64,000 bases of DNA from assembly GCF_007754425.1 (NCBI RefSeq), contig NZ_CP037452.1, forward strand, positions 4,377,164 through 4,441,163, given 5' to 3'. Both the position numbers and the translations under genes were made by a program. Origin of the DNA: Gimesia fumaroli (GTDB lineage Bacteria; Planctomycetota; Planctomycetia; Planctomycetales; Planctomycetaceae). Every line of letters begins with the position of its first letter. Within the stretch, counting starts at the first letter, position 1. The notes beneath the pieces are model-generated. The model was not told the origin of the DNA. It saw only the letters and a program-made list of their open reading frames with translations, and did no database searches. Below are positions 27,601 to 35,896 of this stretch, piece after piece.

Positions 27601-27812
27601 GCCTGGCCCGTCAACCGTCACAGGAAGAACGCGATATCATCAAGAAACTGTATCAGGAACAGACACAACTCCTCAAATCAGATCAGGCGGCAGTCAGTAA
27701 GTTAACCCAGTCACAAACGATTCCGACAGGCAGTACTCCACAAGAAGTTGCCACCTGGATCATCATTGGAAGGGTTCTCATGAATCTGGACGAATTTGTA
27801 ACACGCGGTTAG
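24699..27812 (+). CDS. PSCyt1-DUF1549-DUF1553 planctomycete cytochrome protein
   Basis: A 1037-residue exported protein with a signal peptide (LFFFLSLIIQPAFLFA) and GAGGG before the ATG. Order of domains: planctomycete cytochrome-c-like PSCyt1 with the haem motif CYSCH at 51-55; DUF1549/PSCyt2 from about 165 with the second CxxCH motif CAQCH at 350-354; a middle beta-rich carbohydrate-binding-like region; and DUF1553/PSD1 from about 720 (DLAHWLFDPNNPLTARV, VNRIWSRYFGRGIV). These proteins are nearly confined to Planctomycetes and relatives, form large paralogous sets, and are suspected to work in extracytoplasmic oxidation or polysaccharide breakdown. The DUF1501 gene 51 bp downstream is the usual partner, so the two form an operon. 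Confidence 0.95.
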   Translation: MNLNILRTTSCLFFFLSLIIQPAFLFAKDAEVKTSSIDFEKQIKPLFQAKCYSCHGREMQEGGFRLDLKSRALEGGDSGLAIKPGNSQKSELYHRLAGIGDGDKMPPEGEGTPLSNAELTLIKRWIEQGATWPESASSKDKLPGSNHWSFQPVKKITPPQVQNTSWGKNGIDAFILRKLEQEKVEPSAEADRSTLVRRVYLDLTGLPPTVEEWERWTQDTNPNWYETLVNQLLASPHYGERWGRHWLDLARYADSDGFEKDSKRPHAWRWRTWVINALNDDMPFDQFSMEQLAGDLLPKPKTSQLVATGFHRNTLINREGGTDPEEDRVKRTVDRTNTLGSVWLGITVECAQCHTHKYDPLTQREYYRLYAFFNSLTEPDIGAPLPDEQAAFEKANQVYQKDHRPLVKAIRAYEQNQLESALKNWEKQKTETKPVWSVLQPESVHAKQNTTLKILPDRSILADGENPGRAEIYYITFKTDLKNINGIRLEALTDPSLPKNGPGRSPSGDFELTMLKVKAASLQNPQSTKEIKLQKAQASFEMAGYKVDRVINNSPHAGWSISPEQGKKQIATFETKEAFGYETGTLITVSLQQSSTRKLYHNLGRFRLSLTSGPKPLPLNGMTDLIVETLNTPQDQRTSEQQQELLDYYRTIDPQLKKLKQAELAHRKKAPRNPAKTTKAQVVDHLKVPRKTRLLVRGEFLNPADEVKPNTPAILPPLKTETPSRVDLAHWLFDPNNPLTARVTVNRIWSRYFGRGIVSTINDFGTQGEPPSHPELLDWLAAQFRENNWSLKQLHKLIVMSATYRQSSHARPELTERDPYNTWLSHQNRLRVEAEIIRDQALTVSGLIKHKIGGRSVNPPQPEGIASLGYANSVKWPTSKGDDRYRRGIYTFFQRTVPYPMLMTFDSPDSNLSCTRRERSNTPLQALTIWNDPVFFECSQVLGKRIVEDTQPRDINLTSRINHAFQLCLARQPSQEERDIIKKLYQEQTQLLKSDQAAVSKLTQSQTIPTGSTPQEVATWIIIGRVLMNLDEFVTRG

Positions 27813-27863
27813 CCCTCTCAACGACTCTCAAACAGACATTTTATAAATATTTGGATCAATGCA

Positions 27864-29345
27864 ATGATGAATCCCAATCCTGAGTCTTTAAATCTGGCAC
27901 GACGGCGTTTTCTAATGAACTCTTCGTGTAGTGTTGCCAGTTTTGCACTGGCGGCTATGATGGAAAAAGAAGGCCTGCTGGCTGCGGAATCCAATCTGTC
28001 CAATCCACTGGCTCCCAAAGACTCTCATTTCCCGGGGACCGCCAAAAACTGTATTTTCATTTTTCTGGCAGGTGGCCCCAGCCAAATTGACTTGTATGAC
28101 CCCAAACCCAAACTACAGGAACTCAACGGCCAACCGCTGCCGAAAGAACTTACTGAAAAAGTTCGTTTTGCTTTCATCAACAAAGAAACCGCAACCTTAA
28201 GCGGCTCTTCTCGTAAATTCAAAAAACATGGCGAATGCGGAACAGAGTTCTCCGATGTGCTACCACATATCGGCTCCTGTGCGGACGATATCGCACTGAT
28301 TCGTTCCATGTACACGGAACAGTTTAACCACCATCCCGCACAGTTGATGATGAATACGGGCGTCGGACGTTTTGGCAGGCCCAGTATCGGCTCATGGCTA
28401 AATTATGGTCTGGGAAGCCAGGCCAACAAATTGCCTGGATATGTTGTCCTGACAGCTGGACGCGGCGCCAGTGGTGGTGCCTCACTCTGGTCAAGTGGTT
28501 CTTTACCTTCCACCTATGCAGGAGTTTTATTCCGAAATAAAGGAGAGCCGGTTCTCAATCTGAACAACCCTCCCGGGATCAATTCAGAAATTCAGAAATC
28601 GGGACTGGATGCGATCAAAAAACTGAATCAGCAACAGCTGGCGCAAACAGGTGATGACGAAATCGCCAGCCGGATCGCCAGCTATGAACTCGCCTTCCAA
28701 ATGCAATCATCGGCTCCGGAACTGATTGATCTATCCAGTGAAACCCAGGAAACTCAGGAAACATATGGACTGAACCGAAAAGGCGACACCAAAAATGGAA
28801 AACGGGGAGGGGGCTCAGATACCGAAGCCGCATTCGCTCGTAACTGTCTTCTGGCGCGCAGACTCGTTGAACGAGGAGTACGGTTTATCAATCTGTATCA
28901 CGCCTCATGGGACCATCACAGTGGACTGGATGCGGGAATTTCCAGAAATGCCGGCATCGTCGATCAGCCGGTCGCTGCACTGCTCAAAGATCTGAAGCAA
29001 CGCGGTCTGCTCGATTCCACACTGGTCGTAATGGCGGGTGAATTTGGACGCACGCCTCTTGGAGAAAACCGAACAGGATCAAAAGCCGTTACCGGACGCG
29101 ATCATCACCCGGGTGCCTTCAGTCTCTGGATGGCGGGGGGCGGTGTTAAAGGCGGACAAGTGATTGGGAAAACCACCGAACTGGGCTGGTCGGTTGAAGA
29201 AGACCCGGTGCACATTAATGATTTCCATGCCACCCTATTACACTTGTTTGGCTTGAATCATCTCAAACTGGCACAAAAATTTGGTGGTCTGGACATCCGC
29301 CTGACCAACGTCGGCGGAAAAGTCGTCGAAAAACTAATTGCCTGA
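27864..29345 (+). CDS. DUF1501 family protein (exported via Tat)
   Basis: A 493-residue protein with an Arg-Arg-Arg-Phe-Leu Tat-type signal near residue 13 followed by a short hydrophobic stretch. The mature part shows DUF1501 landmarks: IFIFLAGGPSQIDLYDPKP near the start, a HHPAQLMMNTG segment, VVMAGEFGRTP and GRDHHPGAFSLWMAGGGVKGG towards the end. The fold is related to alkaline phosphatase/sulfatase. The gene follows the PSCyt1/DUF1549/DUF1553 gene, the standard planctomycete arrangement, and the products probably act together outside the cytoplasm. Enzymatic reaction not established for the family. Confidence 0.93.
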   Translation: MMNPNPESLNLARRRFLMNSSCSVASFALAAMMEKEGLLAAESNLSNPLAPKDSHFPGTAKNCIFIFLAGGPSQIDLYDPKPKLQELNGQPLPKELTEKVRFAFINKETATLSGSSRKFKKHGECGTEFSDVLPHIGSCADDIALIRSMYTEQFNHHPAQLMMNTGVGRFGRPSIGSWLNYGLGSQANKLPGYVVLTAGRGASGGASLWSSGSLPSTYAGVLFRNKGEPVLNLNNPPGINSEIQKSGLDAIKKLNQQQLAQTGDDEIASRIASYELAFQMQSSAPELIDLSSETQETQETYGLNRKGDTKNGKRGGGSDTEAAFARNCLLARRLVERGVRFINLYHASWDHHSGLDAGISRNAGIVDQPVAALLKDLKQRGLLDSTLVVMAGEFGRTPLGENRTGSKAVTGRDHHPGAFSLWMAGGGVKGGQVIGKTTELGWSVEEDPVHINDFHATLLHLFGLNHLKLAQKFGGLDIRLTNVGGKVVEKLIA

Positions 29346-29387
29346 TATTATCTGATACTTTGAATTGAAGAGACACACCGGGCAACT

Positions 29388-30746
29388 CTATGGCCAGCTG
29401 ATTTCACCGCCGATTACCAGACCGTGCAGCTTAAAACTATCTAGACTGTTCTGAGCCTGCAACGAAACGCCAGAGACAGAATTTGTTGTCGATGTATTGT
29501 AATAAATAATCGAGTCTGGTCGGGCAATATGACTCGCCCACAAGAAATTATACCCTACATTAAATGTGAAGTATTCACTCAGATGAAATCGAGCATTCAG
29601 CCCGAATTCGAATGTGGGAGAAAATCGTCTCTTTGAAATATGAGTTACATGAGTCGGGTCTGCTGCCCCCAGGAATTGATTCGTCAAGACACTTCCCTCG
29701 TAGTTATTCACACCGAATCCGATCTTTGGCTGTGCTGAAATTGTAAACCAGGGATGCACAAATTCCATGCGTATCCCCGCCTGGGGAACATAGAGCTTGT
29801 TATTCGTCGAAGAATTGATTGTCGATTCAAACAGAGGAACAGGGACTGTCAAAGTCAGATCTTCAAATGATCCACGAACATTCATCTCTTCGCCAATTTT
29901 CAGATACCGAAAACCAACCAAAGGTCGAATCTGTAAACCACCTACTCCATAATATGTTCGGAAGAAGAGACTTTCTGTGTTAATCACATAGTTACTCTCC
30001 ACTCCCCATGCCTGCGACTGATAGGTAGCAGAAAACATTTGATTAAAATTTTGACCAGTTGAAGCAGCCAGTTGACCATCCAGAAATGTCTGTATGGAAA
30101 TCATATCTGTCTGCCCGAATGAGGGCCCTAATAAATCTGTGGGCCCGTATGAGACAGAACTAACATCTGTTTTCATTCCAAAGAAAATAGTTTCTAAAGT
30201 ACCACTCTTGAAATCGACTCCCACAGTCCCTCGAATTCCATTGGAACCATTCGCACCGATCGAATTCAGATCGGCCTCTTTCGTCGAAAACACATTTCCG
30301 TCAACATCAGTAAATGTATAAGGCTCGCGCGGATCATTCCCCGAAGTCGTCTCTGTACCAATTAACTGATTTCCAGGAGGTGCTTTCCAAAGTAGATACT
30401 CCAATCGCATCCAACTGCTTTGAACCACATTTTTAAACTGACCATCCATCGGATGATCATAGGCCCAACCTCGATCGACGGGCAAAACACGAGTGATCAT
30501 TTCAGACTGATCTGCCGGCCCATAATAGTCGGACTGATATTGATCGACGGTCTGATACTCTACCGGTCCCTGCTCGTAAGTCATGGGAGCATGATTGCCG
30601 GGGCGATACGCGGCTTCTGAAAAAACAGCCCCTGGGGAGACTGGTCCACCAGCAGCAGGTCCATACTGAGCCTGCGCAGAACGGAACCCCATCCCTGACA
30701 GGAGAACAAGCATTCCAAGCAATAATCGGTAGGCCGGGTTTACCAT
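29388..30746 (-). CDS. BBP7-family outer-membrane beta-barrel protein
   Basis: A 452-residue predicted outer-membrane barrel. The signal peptide (RLLLGMLVLLSGMGFRSAQA) is followed by a Gly/Pro/Tyr-rich linker. Then come barrel landmarks of the planctomycete BBP7 family, including SSWMRLEYLLWKAPPGNQLIGT and many alternating aromatic strands, ending in HGLVIGGEISWP with a terminal aromatic pattern typical of barrels. The start at 30746 has a weak GAAG; an in-frame ATG at 30764 is possible. Role: porin or structural barrel; substrate unknown. Convergent with the DUF1501 gene. Confidence 0.85.
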   Translation of the reverse strand: MVNPAYRLLLGMLVLLSGMGFRSAQAQYGPAAGGPVSPGAVFSEAAYRPGNHAPMTYEQGPVEYQTVDQYQSDYYGPADQSEMITRVLPVDRGWAYDHPMDGQFKNVVQSSWMRLEYLLWKAPPGNQLIGTETTSGNDPREPYTFTDVDGNVFSTKEADLNSIGANGSNGIRGTVGVDFKSGTLETIFFGMKTDVSSVSYGPTDLLGPSFGQTDMISIQTFLDGQLAASTGQNFNQMFSATYQSQAWGVESNYVINTESLFFRTYYGVGGLQIRPLVGFRYLKIGEEMNVRGSFEDLTLTVPVPLFESTINSSTNNKLYVPQAGIRMEFVHPWFTISAQPKIGFGVNNYEGSVLTNQFLGAADPTHVTHISKRRFSPTFEFGLNARFHLSEYFTFNVGYNFLWASHIARPDSIIYYNTSTTNSVSGVSLQAQNSLDSFKLHGLVIGGEISWP

Positions 30747-31049
30747 GTTGTACTTCAATCTCATTTTAAAGAAGTCTACAAGCCGGAGACTCTACAAAAC
30801 AGCCTTCAAAGCAAGGCAGATCCAGCAAACAATACCTCTGCAGCGCAGGATTTTCTGCGTGAAGAGTATTAGATATATCAAAGGTATCGGTTATATGGGT
30901 TATTCGACTTGTAGGAATCCTGCATTCTTGGACAGAAAGTTCGGAACCGGTTCCAGAAACAGCGGTACCTCAGGAAAGATAGGAGCCCCAGGTAAAGCAA
31001 ACCCCAGCACTGTAAGATTTACAACCATGAAAGACCTCATTAGATCAGC
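30747..31049. other. Upstream region of the BBP7 gene
   Basis: This 303-bp stretch between the TMEM43-like gene and the BBP7 gene (both minus) includes the 12-bp perfect palindrome GGAACCGGTTCC at 30943-30954, about 200 bp upstream of the BBP7 start. No gene or clear promoter is seen. Confidence 0.45.
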
Positions 31050-31607
31050 TCATGCTCGTCGTAGTGCCTGCTTCAATCTGGCTCGCTTGCCAGAACGATA
31101 GAGTAGGAAAAGCGGAATCATTCCTGATAAAAGTAAGACGGCCCCGAACACGGGCCTAGACACCATCCAGACTGCCGACATCAATATCAGGGTGAGACTT
31201 AAGGAACTTAGTAGAGCAAATACAGTAATCCCCCGCCCGACAAAGTTACTCAGTAGTGGAATTTTCTCAACAAGTACAACCAGTGGTTTAAAGAGAGTGG
31301 CTAGCCCCAGAAACAAAATGACCCACCCCGCAATCCTGAATCCCCAGTTGAGAGCGGTGGTCGACTCCAGGTTCTGAGTATCTACACGGACATTCGTTTC
31401 GTCTTCGGATGATTTCTGCTGTGTCTCCGAGATCACAGATTGCGCCTGTTCCAGTTTGAGTTCACGTTCCAGAATAGTTGTTTCATTATGCCAGAGCAAA
31501 AAGAGCCCCGCGATCAAAAATACAATCCCCACGCCAAGATTCTTCAAGGCAGTTTTGAATCGTTTACCGAAGGAGTTCTCTTGATTTGACTCAGTTTTCT
31601 GGTTCAT
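31050..31607 (-). CDS. Minimal TMEM43-like (DUF1625) membrane protein
   Basis: A 185-residue inner-membrane protein. One helix lies at about 23-40 (GVGIVFLIAGLFLLWHNET), then a 45-residue polar loop, then three or four helices from about 92 to 170. The phrase NWGFRIAGWVILFLGLATLF and the following LLSNFVGRGI match the C-terminal membrane part of the TMEM43/DUF1625 family. Typical members have a luminal or periplasmic domain of well over 150 residues between the first and second helices; here it is nearly absent. The start at 31607 follows a weak AGGTAAG. It lies 47 bp downstream of the nucleoside hydrolase gene and is probably co-transcribed. Function unknown. Confidence 0.75.
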   Translation of the reverse strand: MNQKTESNQENSFGKRFKTALKNLGVGIVFLIAGLFLLWHNETTILERELKLEQAQSVISETQQKSSEDETNVRVDTQNLESTTALNWGFRIAGWVILFLGLATLFKPLVVLVEKIPLLSNFVGRGITVFALLSSLSLTLILMSAVWMVSRPVFGAVLLLSGMIPLFLLYRSGKRARLKQALRRA

Positions 31608-31654
31608 TGGATCTGACTTACCTAAGGGGAAAGGAAACGGAACCACACTTTTGA

Positions 31655-32686
31655 TCAGGGCCCCGGCGGTTGACTGGAAAGACTCTCCAACACTTCTTGT
31701 GTTCTGATAATCTGCTCAGGAGTTACAGTCAAATAGCGCTGCATTCCATTTGTATCAGCCGAGTATTCCAGTTTGCCCTGCGCGTTGATTGTAAATTTTC
31801 CCGGCATCGAAAGGCCGAAGTAATTCCGGTCAGGCCTGACCGCATAGAGAACACTTGTTAAATCATAAGTCGGACGATCGTAGGGCATTTTGTGCCAATA
31901 TTCATAGCCAATTTTCACAGGATGATGTTTTACATAGTTGTAATCATTCAAAATGCTGGTCGCGCGGTTTTGAATTGCACGACCGACTTCCCAACCACTG
32001 ACAACAACAGGTACCTTGTCTGGCCAGAGAGCGTATAATGTACGAGCTGCGGGAACGTCTATTTTGACGTTATATTCATGGAACGAATCAGGCTTGCTCT
32101 TATCAAAACGACCAATCATCTGTGAAAGCAATTTGACTTTTCGCGCTACTAGTTCCTGTCCTGTCAAAGGACTGTATTTATCCCCAGGAGATTGTAACAA
32201 ACGCGCGATGTTCGTTGAGAACCCCACAACAACCATCACAACAGAACGATCTGCTTGCGCAGCGAGTGTTTTTCGTAATACGTTTACAGCCTCGGGAATA
32301 TCTTCTGCACGCTGAAATTGGCGAGTAAAAACCGGCTTTCCATTTTCGGAATATTCAACCACCTTCCTCACATATGAACCATCCTTCGGAGTGACTCCTT
32401 TGTGAACGCGCCCCAGCGGAATGTCGGGGCGACCATAAAACGTATTCATCACATCACAATAGAGTGCTGAATAGGGATTATCCTTACTACTGGTAACAGC
32501 CAGGAGTTCACACTCTCCTCGTGACTGTAAAGAGTGGATCACAGCCAATGCCAGGGCATCATCTATATCATTCCCAATATCCGTATCAAAAATCAATTTG
32601 ACAGGTGATCCCGCGATCGCAGAGGCCTGCATAGCATAATAACCCGAAATAAGAGCCAAACATGCAAGAATTGGTCGTATACCCAT
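31655..32686 (-). CDS. Exported inosine/uridine-preferring nucleoside hydrolase
   Basis: A 343-residue member of the IunH nucleoside hydrolase family, which hydrolyses ribonucleosides to ribose and base using a Ca2+ ion held by the N-terminal Asp cluster. The cluster DTDIGNDIDDA is at residues 34-44, just after a signal peptide (ILACLALISGYYAMQASAIA), so the enzyme is exported. Later landmarks include VVGFSTNIARLL and VVVSGWEVGRAI. Exported nucleoside hydrolases serve scavenging of extracellular nucleosides or related ribosides. It is first in a two-gene operon with the TMEM43-like gene. Confidence 0.9.
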   Translation of the reverse strand: MGIRPILACLALISGYYAMQASAIAGSPVKLIFDTDIGNDIDDALALAVIHSLQSRGECELLAVTSSKDNPYSALYCDVMNTFYGRPDIPLGRVHKGVTPKDGSYVRKVVEYSENGKPVFTRQFQRAEDIPEAVNVLRKTLAAQADRSVVMVVVGFSTNIARLLQSPGDKYSPLTGQELVARKVKLLSQMIGRFDKSKPDSFHEYNVKIDVPAARTLYALWPDKVPVVVSGWEVGRAIQNRATSILNDYNYVKHHPVKIGYEYWHKMPYDRPTYDLTSVLYAVRPDRNYFGLSMPGKFTINAQGKLEYSADTNGMQRYLTVTPEQIIRTQEVLESLSSQPPGP

Positions 32687-32919
32687 TTGTTTCTCTGATA
32701 ATTTGAAGAACTCGGAGTTTGATTAGTTTAAGTCAGGATAGAGTCTCACTCTGAAAATGACAATCATTCACTACACAGATTCCATGATCTGGAATTCTTT
32801 GCCGGGGGACAACCGGTATGCAATGAAATCCCAGTGAAGATTTTGTATTATGAGTGTCCCCAAAATCATTTTTAAGTTGTATTTCAGGAAACGTTTTACG
32901 GACGACAAGGGTGTTATCA

Positions 32920-34413
32920 ATGCCAGAACAGTGTTTTTTAGGAGTCGATTTAGGCGCTGAGAGCGGACGCGTATTAGCAGGAATTCTGGAAGAGAAACAG
33001 ATCCGACTAGAGGAGATCTACCGTTTCAGCAATGGGCCCGTTCCGGTGGCAGGCACGCGCCGATGGAATGTCATCGGTCTCTGGTCATCAATTCTCAAAG
33101 GCCTGACGCTGGCAGCCCAAAAATACGGCGATCGCATCATTTCAGTAGGAGTCGATACCTGGGGAGTTGACTATGCAATCCTTTCGCAGAAGCAGGAACT
33201 CCTCGGACAACCCTATCACTATCGTGACCCCCGTACGGAAGGCATGTTGAATTTAGCAACATCTCGCGTGCCTCAACAGGAGATCTTCGATGCCACCGGA
33301 CTGCAGTTTATGGAGATCAATACACTTTATCAATTGTTGTCGATGCAGCAGACCGATCCAGAATTATTAAATCAGGCGGAAACTTTTCTCATGATGCCTG
33401 ATTTTTTCCACTGGCTGCTCTCAGGAAGCCAAGTCGTAGAGTTCACTAATGCAACCACGACACAATGCCTGAACCCCAAAACAGGAGATTGGGCCGTCGA
33501 TTTGTTAAGGAAACTCGAGATTCCCACCAGTATGTTTCCCAAAATTGTTCCCCCCGGAACAAAGCTGGGGACGCTCCGCGATGAAGTCATGCAACAGACG
33601 GGACTTGGCAAAATCGACGTGATCACTCCTGCCACACACGATACTGCTTCCGCTGTCGCAGCCATCCCCACATCGCATACGGGGAATCCCGACTGGGCTT
33701 ACATCAGCTCCGGAACCTGGTCATTGATGGGTGTCGAAGTAAATTCAGCGGTTCTTGGTAAACGAGCCTTTGAATTAAATGTCACCAATGAAGGAGGCAT
33801 TGACGGAACCTACCGATTGCTGAAAAATATTATGGGGCTCTGGTTAGTTCAGGAATGCAGACGTGCCTATGAGCGTCGAGGAAAGACGCTGGACTACTCG
33901 GAACTCGCCGAGGCTGCTGCCTCAGCTGAGGCCTTTCGTTCTCTCGTTGATCCGGATGACACAAGATTTCTCAGTCCTGACGATATGCTGGAAGCCATCA
34001 AAGGTTTTTGTGAAGAAACCGGGCAACCAGTTCCAGAAACCGAAGGGCAGTTTATTCGCTGTACTCTGGAAAGCCTGGCTCTCAAATATCGCAAGGTTCT
34101 CGGCTGGCTGGAAGAACTGACAGGTGTCCCCATCGAAATCATACACATCGTCGGCGGAGGGACAAAAAACGAATTACTAAATCAGTTCACAGCAAACTCC
34201 TGCCAGATTCCTGTCGTGACAGGCCCCGTGGAAGCAACTGGGCTTGGAAATGTCTTAGTCCAGGCCAGAGCAGCAGGGTCCGTGAGTTCTCTGGCAGAAA
34301 TTCGAGAAATTGTCAGAAATTCCACGGATACTCAAAAATATGAGCCACAAGACCAGGATCTCTGGGAACAGGCAAATCAACGATTTGACAGCCTTCTGAA
34401 CGCCAGGTCGTAA
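32920..34413 (+). CDS. rhaB: Rhamnulokinase (FGGY family)
   Basis: A 497-residue FGGY carbohydrate kinase most like rhamnulokinase, which phosphorylates L-rhamnulose to rhamnulose-1-phosphate. The first phosphate motif [13 protein letters not shown] is at the N-terminus. Then [11 protein letters not shown], the DPRTEGM region, [14 protein letters not shown], and the second phosphate motif [17 protein letters not shown] match RhaB closely. The ATG at 32920 is preferred because AAGGGTG lies 7 nt upstream; a GTG at 32854 would add 22 unrelated residues. No other rhamnose genes are adjacent. Rhamnose and fucose use is common in marine planctomycetes. Confidence 0.9.
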   Translation: MPEQCFLGVDLGAESGRVLAGILEEKQIRLEEIYRFSNGPVPVAGTRRWNVIGLWSSILKGLTLAAQKYGDRIISVGVDTWGVDYAILSQKQELLGQPYHYRDPRTEGMLNLATSRVPQQEIFDATGLQFMEINTLYQLLSMQQTDPELLNQAETFLMMPDFFHWLLSGSQVVEFTNATTTQCLNPKTGDWAVDLLRKLEIPTSMFPKIVPPGTKLGTLRDEVMQQTGLGKIDVITPATHDTASAVAAIPTSHTGNPDWAYISSGTWSLMGVEVNSAVLGKRAFELNVTNEGGIDGTYRLLKNIMGLWLVQECRRAYERRGKTLDYSELAEAAASAEAFRSLVDPDDTRFLSPDDMLEAIKGFCEETGQPVPETEGQFIRCTLESLALKYRKVLGWLEELTGVPIEIIHIVGGGTKNELLNQFTANSCQIPVVTGPVEATGLGNVLVQARAAGSVSSLAEIREIVRNSTDTQKYEPQDQDLWEQANQRFDSLLNARS

Positions 34414-34537
34414 ACAGTGAGACAATCTGGTATTCACAAGCAGATGCTTGCTGTCTGTATTGGAAATCTATATCATCCCGATCTGTAAATATTTTTTACG
34501 ACATTTATCCAGCTTCACATAGTAAGAGAGTAGAATA

Positions 34538-35476
34538 ATGGGTCTATTTGACCGTTTAAAACGTGGCTTGGAAAAAACAAAAGAAGTTTTGCGAACCGAT
34601 GTTCGTGACTTATTTAAAGCGGGTGAAATTCTGGATGATCAGAAGATCGAAGAATTCGAAGCCCGTCTGATTAAGACTGACATGGGAGTCGCATCCTCTT
34701 CTGCAATTTGTGAGGAAATTCGTAAAAAACATGGCGGTCGAACTGTCATTCTTGATGAAATTGAAGAAACAGTCAAAGAGAAACTCAGATCGTTACTCGA
34801 AGGCGAAGGCGATACCAAATGGGACCTCGAAGACCCTCTGTCGCCGCTGAATCAGAACCCAGACGGAGTCACCGTTATTCTAGTAGCCGGGGTCAATGGA
34901 GTCGGTAAAACGACTTCGATCGCAAAACTGGCCAATTTAATTCTCAAACAGAATAAAACCGTTTTATTAGCGGCTGGAGATACGTTTCGTGCTGCTGCTG
35001 TCGAGCAACTTACGATGTGGGCCAACCGGCTGGGATGCGATATTGTAACACGGCCAGACGGAACGGATCCTGCCAGTGTCGCCTATACCGGATGCGAACG
35101 AGCCTTGGAAACCGGTGTTGATTATCTGATCATCGACACAGCAGGAAGATTGCAAACGCACACGAACCTGATGGAAGAATTGCAAAAAATCAAACGGGTT
35201 ATCAGCAAAAAGATCCCGAATGCGCCACACGAAAGTCTGTTAGTCCTGGATGCGACGACAGGCCAAAATGGGATCAGCCAGGCCGAGAATTTCACGAAAG
35301 CAGTCGAGTGCACGGGACTAATTTTAGCAAAATTAGATGGTACTGCCCGTGGCGGAGTCACTGTTGCCATCCGCCAGAAGATGGGCATCCCCGTTAAGTA
35401 CGTCGGGGTTGGGGAGCAAATAGATGACTTGGAACTCTTTAACTCACAGGGGTTTGTAGACGCGCTGTTCGTCTGA
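34538..35476 (+). CDS. ftsY: Signal recognition particle receptor FtsY
   Basis: A 312-residue SRP GTPase. N domain about 1-100, G domain from 110. Motifs are GVNGVGKTT (118-126), DTFRAAAVEQL, DTAGRL followed by QTHTNLMEEL, TTGQNG and AKLDGTARGG. It docks SRP-ribosome complexes to the Sec translocon at the inner membrane. The long acidic A domain of E. coli FtsY is absent; instead the N-terminus is short and basic-amphipathic (MGLFDRLKRGLEKTKE), enough for membrane binding in many bacteria. AAGAGAG precedes the ATG. Confidence 0.96.
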   Translation: MGLFDRLKRGLEKTKEVLRTDVRDLFKAGEILDDQKIEEFEARLIKTDMGVASSSAICEEIRKKHGGRTVILDEIEETVKEKLRSLLEGEGDTKWDLEDPLSPLNQNPDGVTVILVAGVNGVGKTTSIAKLANLILKQNKTVLLAAGDTFRAAAVEQLTMWANRLGCDIVTRPDGTDPASVAYTGCERALETGVDYLIIDTAGRLQTHTNLMEELQKIKRVISKKIPNAPHESLLVLDATTGQNGISQAENFTKAVECTGLILAKLDGTARGGVTVAIRQKMGIPVKYVGVGEQIDDLELFNSQGFVDALFV

Positions 35477-35896
35477 TGCCTCCAAAACAGGCTCGTCTTA
35501 AAGCCTTATTCATTTAGTACTTCTACAGAGTTGGTAACTCTACTTTTTCATCTTTGCATGAAAAACGCGCATACTTAATGATATTCATCATTTGTTAAAA
35601 TATTCGGCTCCCGAAATATAGCGAACCATGCATGACCCTCCTGATCGTGCAAGATATTCTTGACGTATCTCTTTTCATCAAAACCACTACGGGAAATTCC
35701 GATATTCCGAGTTAGAGCCATCGTTTTATTAGCGCTCATTGTTTGGACCATGACAGGTCCTCTAGTTCTAACGATGGAATGTTTGATTAGACCGTCAGTA
35801 TGGCTTCTATTAACTAAATGTTTTGGAAAGCATATACGCCTCCCTTCTGACGGTATGGAGACCAAGCACCTTACGCGTGTACTCAGGAGTTAAAAT
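35477..35896. other. Intergenic region with structured leader of the porin gene
   Basis: A 420-bp spacer between ftsY and the BBP2 porin gene. It contains a weak 6-bp hairpin followed by a short T-run (35527-35548, a possible ftsY terminator) and a set of competing inverted repeats at 35711-35777. The ORFs in it (35575-35865 minus, 35660-35893 plus) have no ribosome site or recognisable motif. Confidence 0.5.
35711..35777 (+). promoter_or_regulatory. Competing stems in the leader of the porin gene
   Basis: CCATCGTT (35718-35725) can pair with AACGATGG (35770-35777), or GTTAGA (35711-35716) can pair with TCTAAC (35767-35772). The two right arms overlap, so the pairings exclude each other. A GGACC/GGTCC hairpin (35745-35760) sits inside. 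The layout resembles a switchable leader or a nested operator, but no known riboswitch is recognised. Confidence 0.35.

Noticed and set aside
35575..35865. 96-codon minus-strand ORF in the porin leader
   Set aside because: No start signal, and it spans the inverted repeats. Not similar to any family I know.
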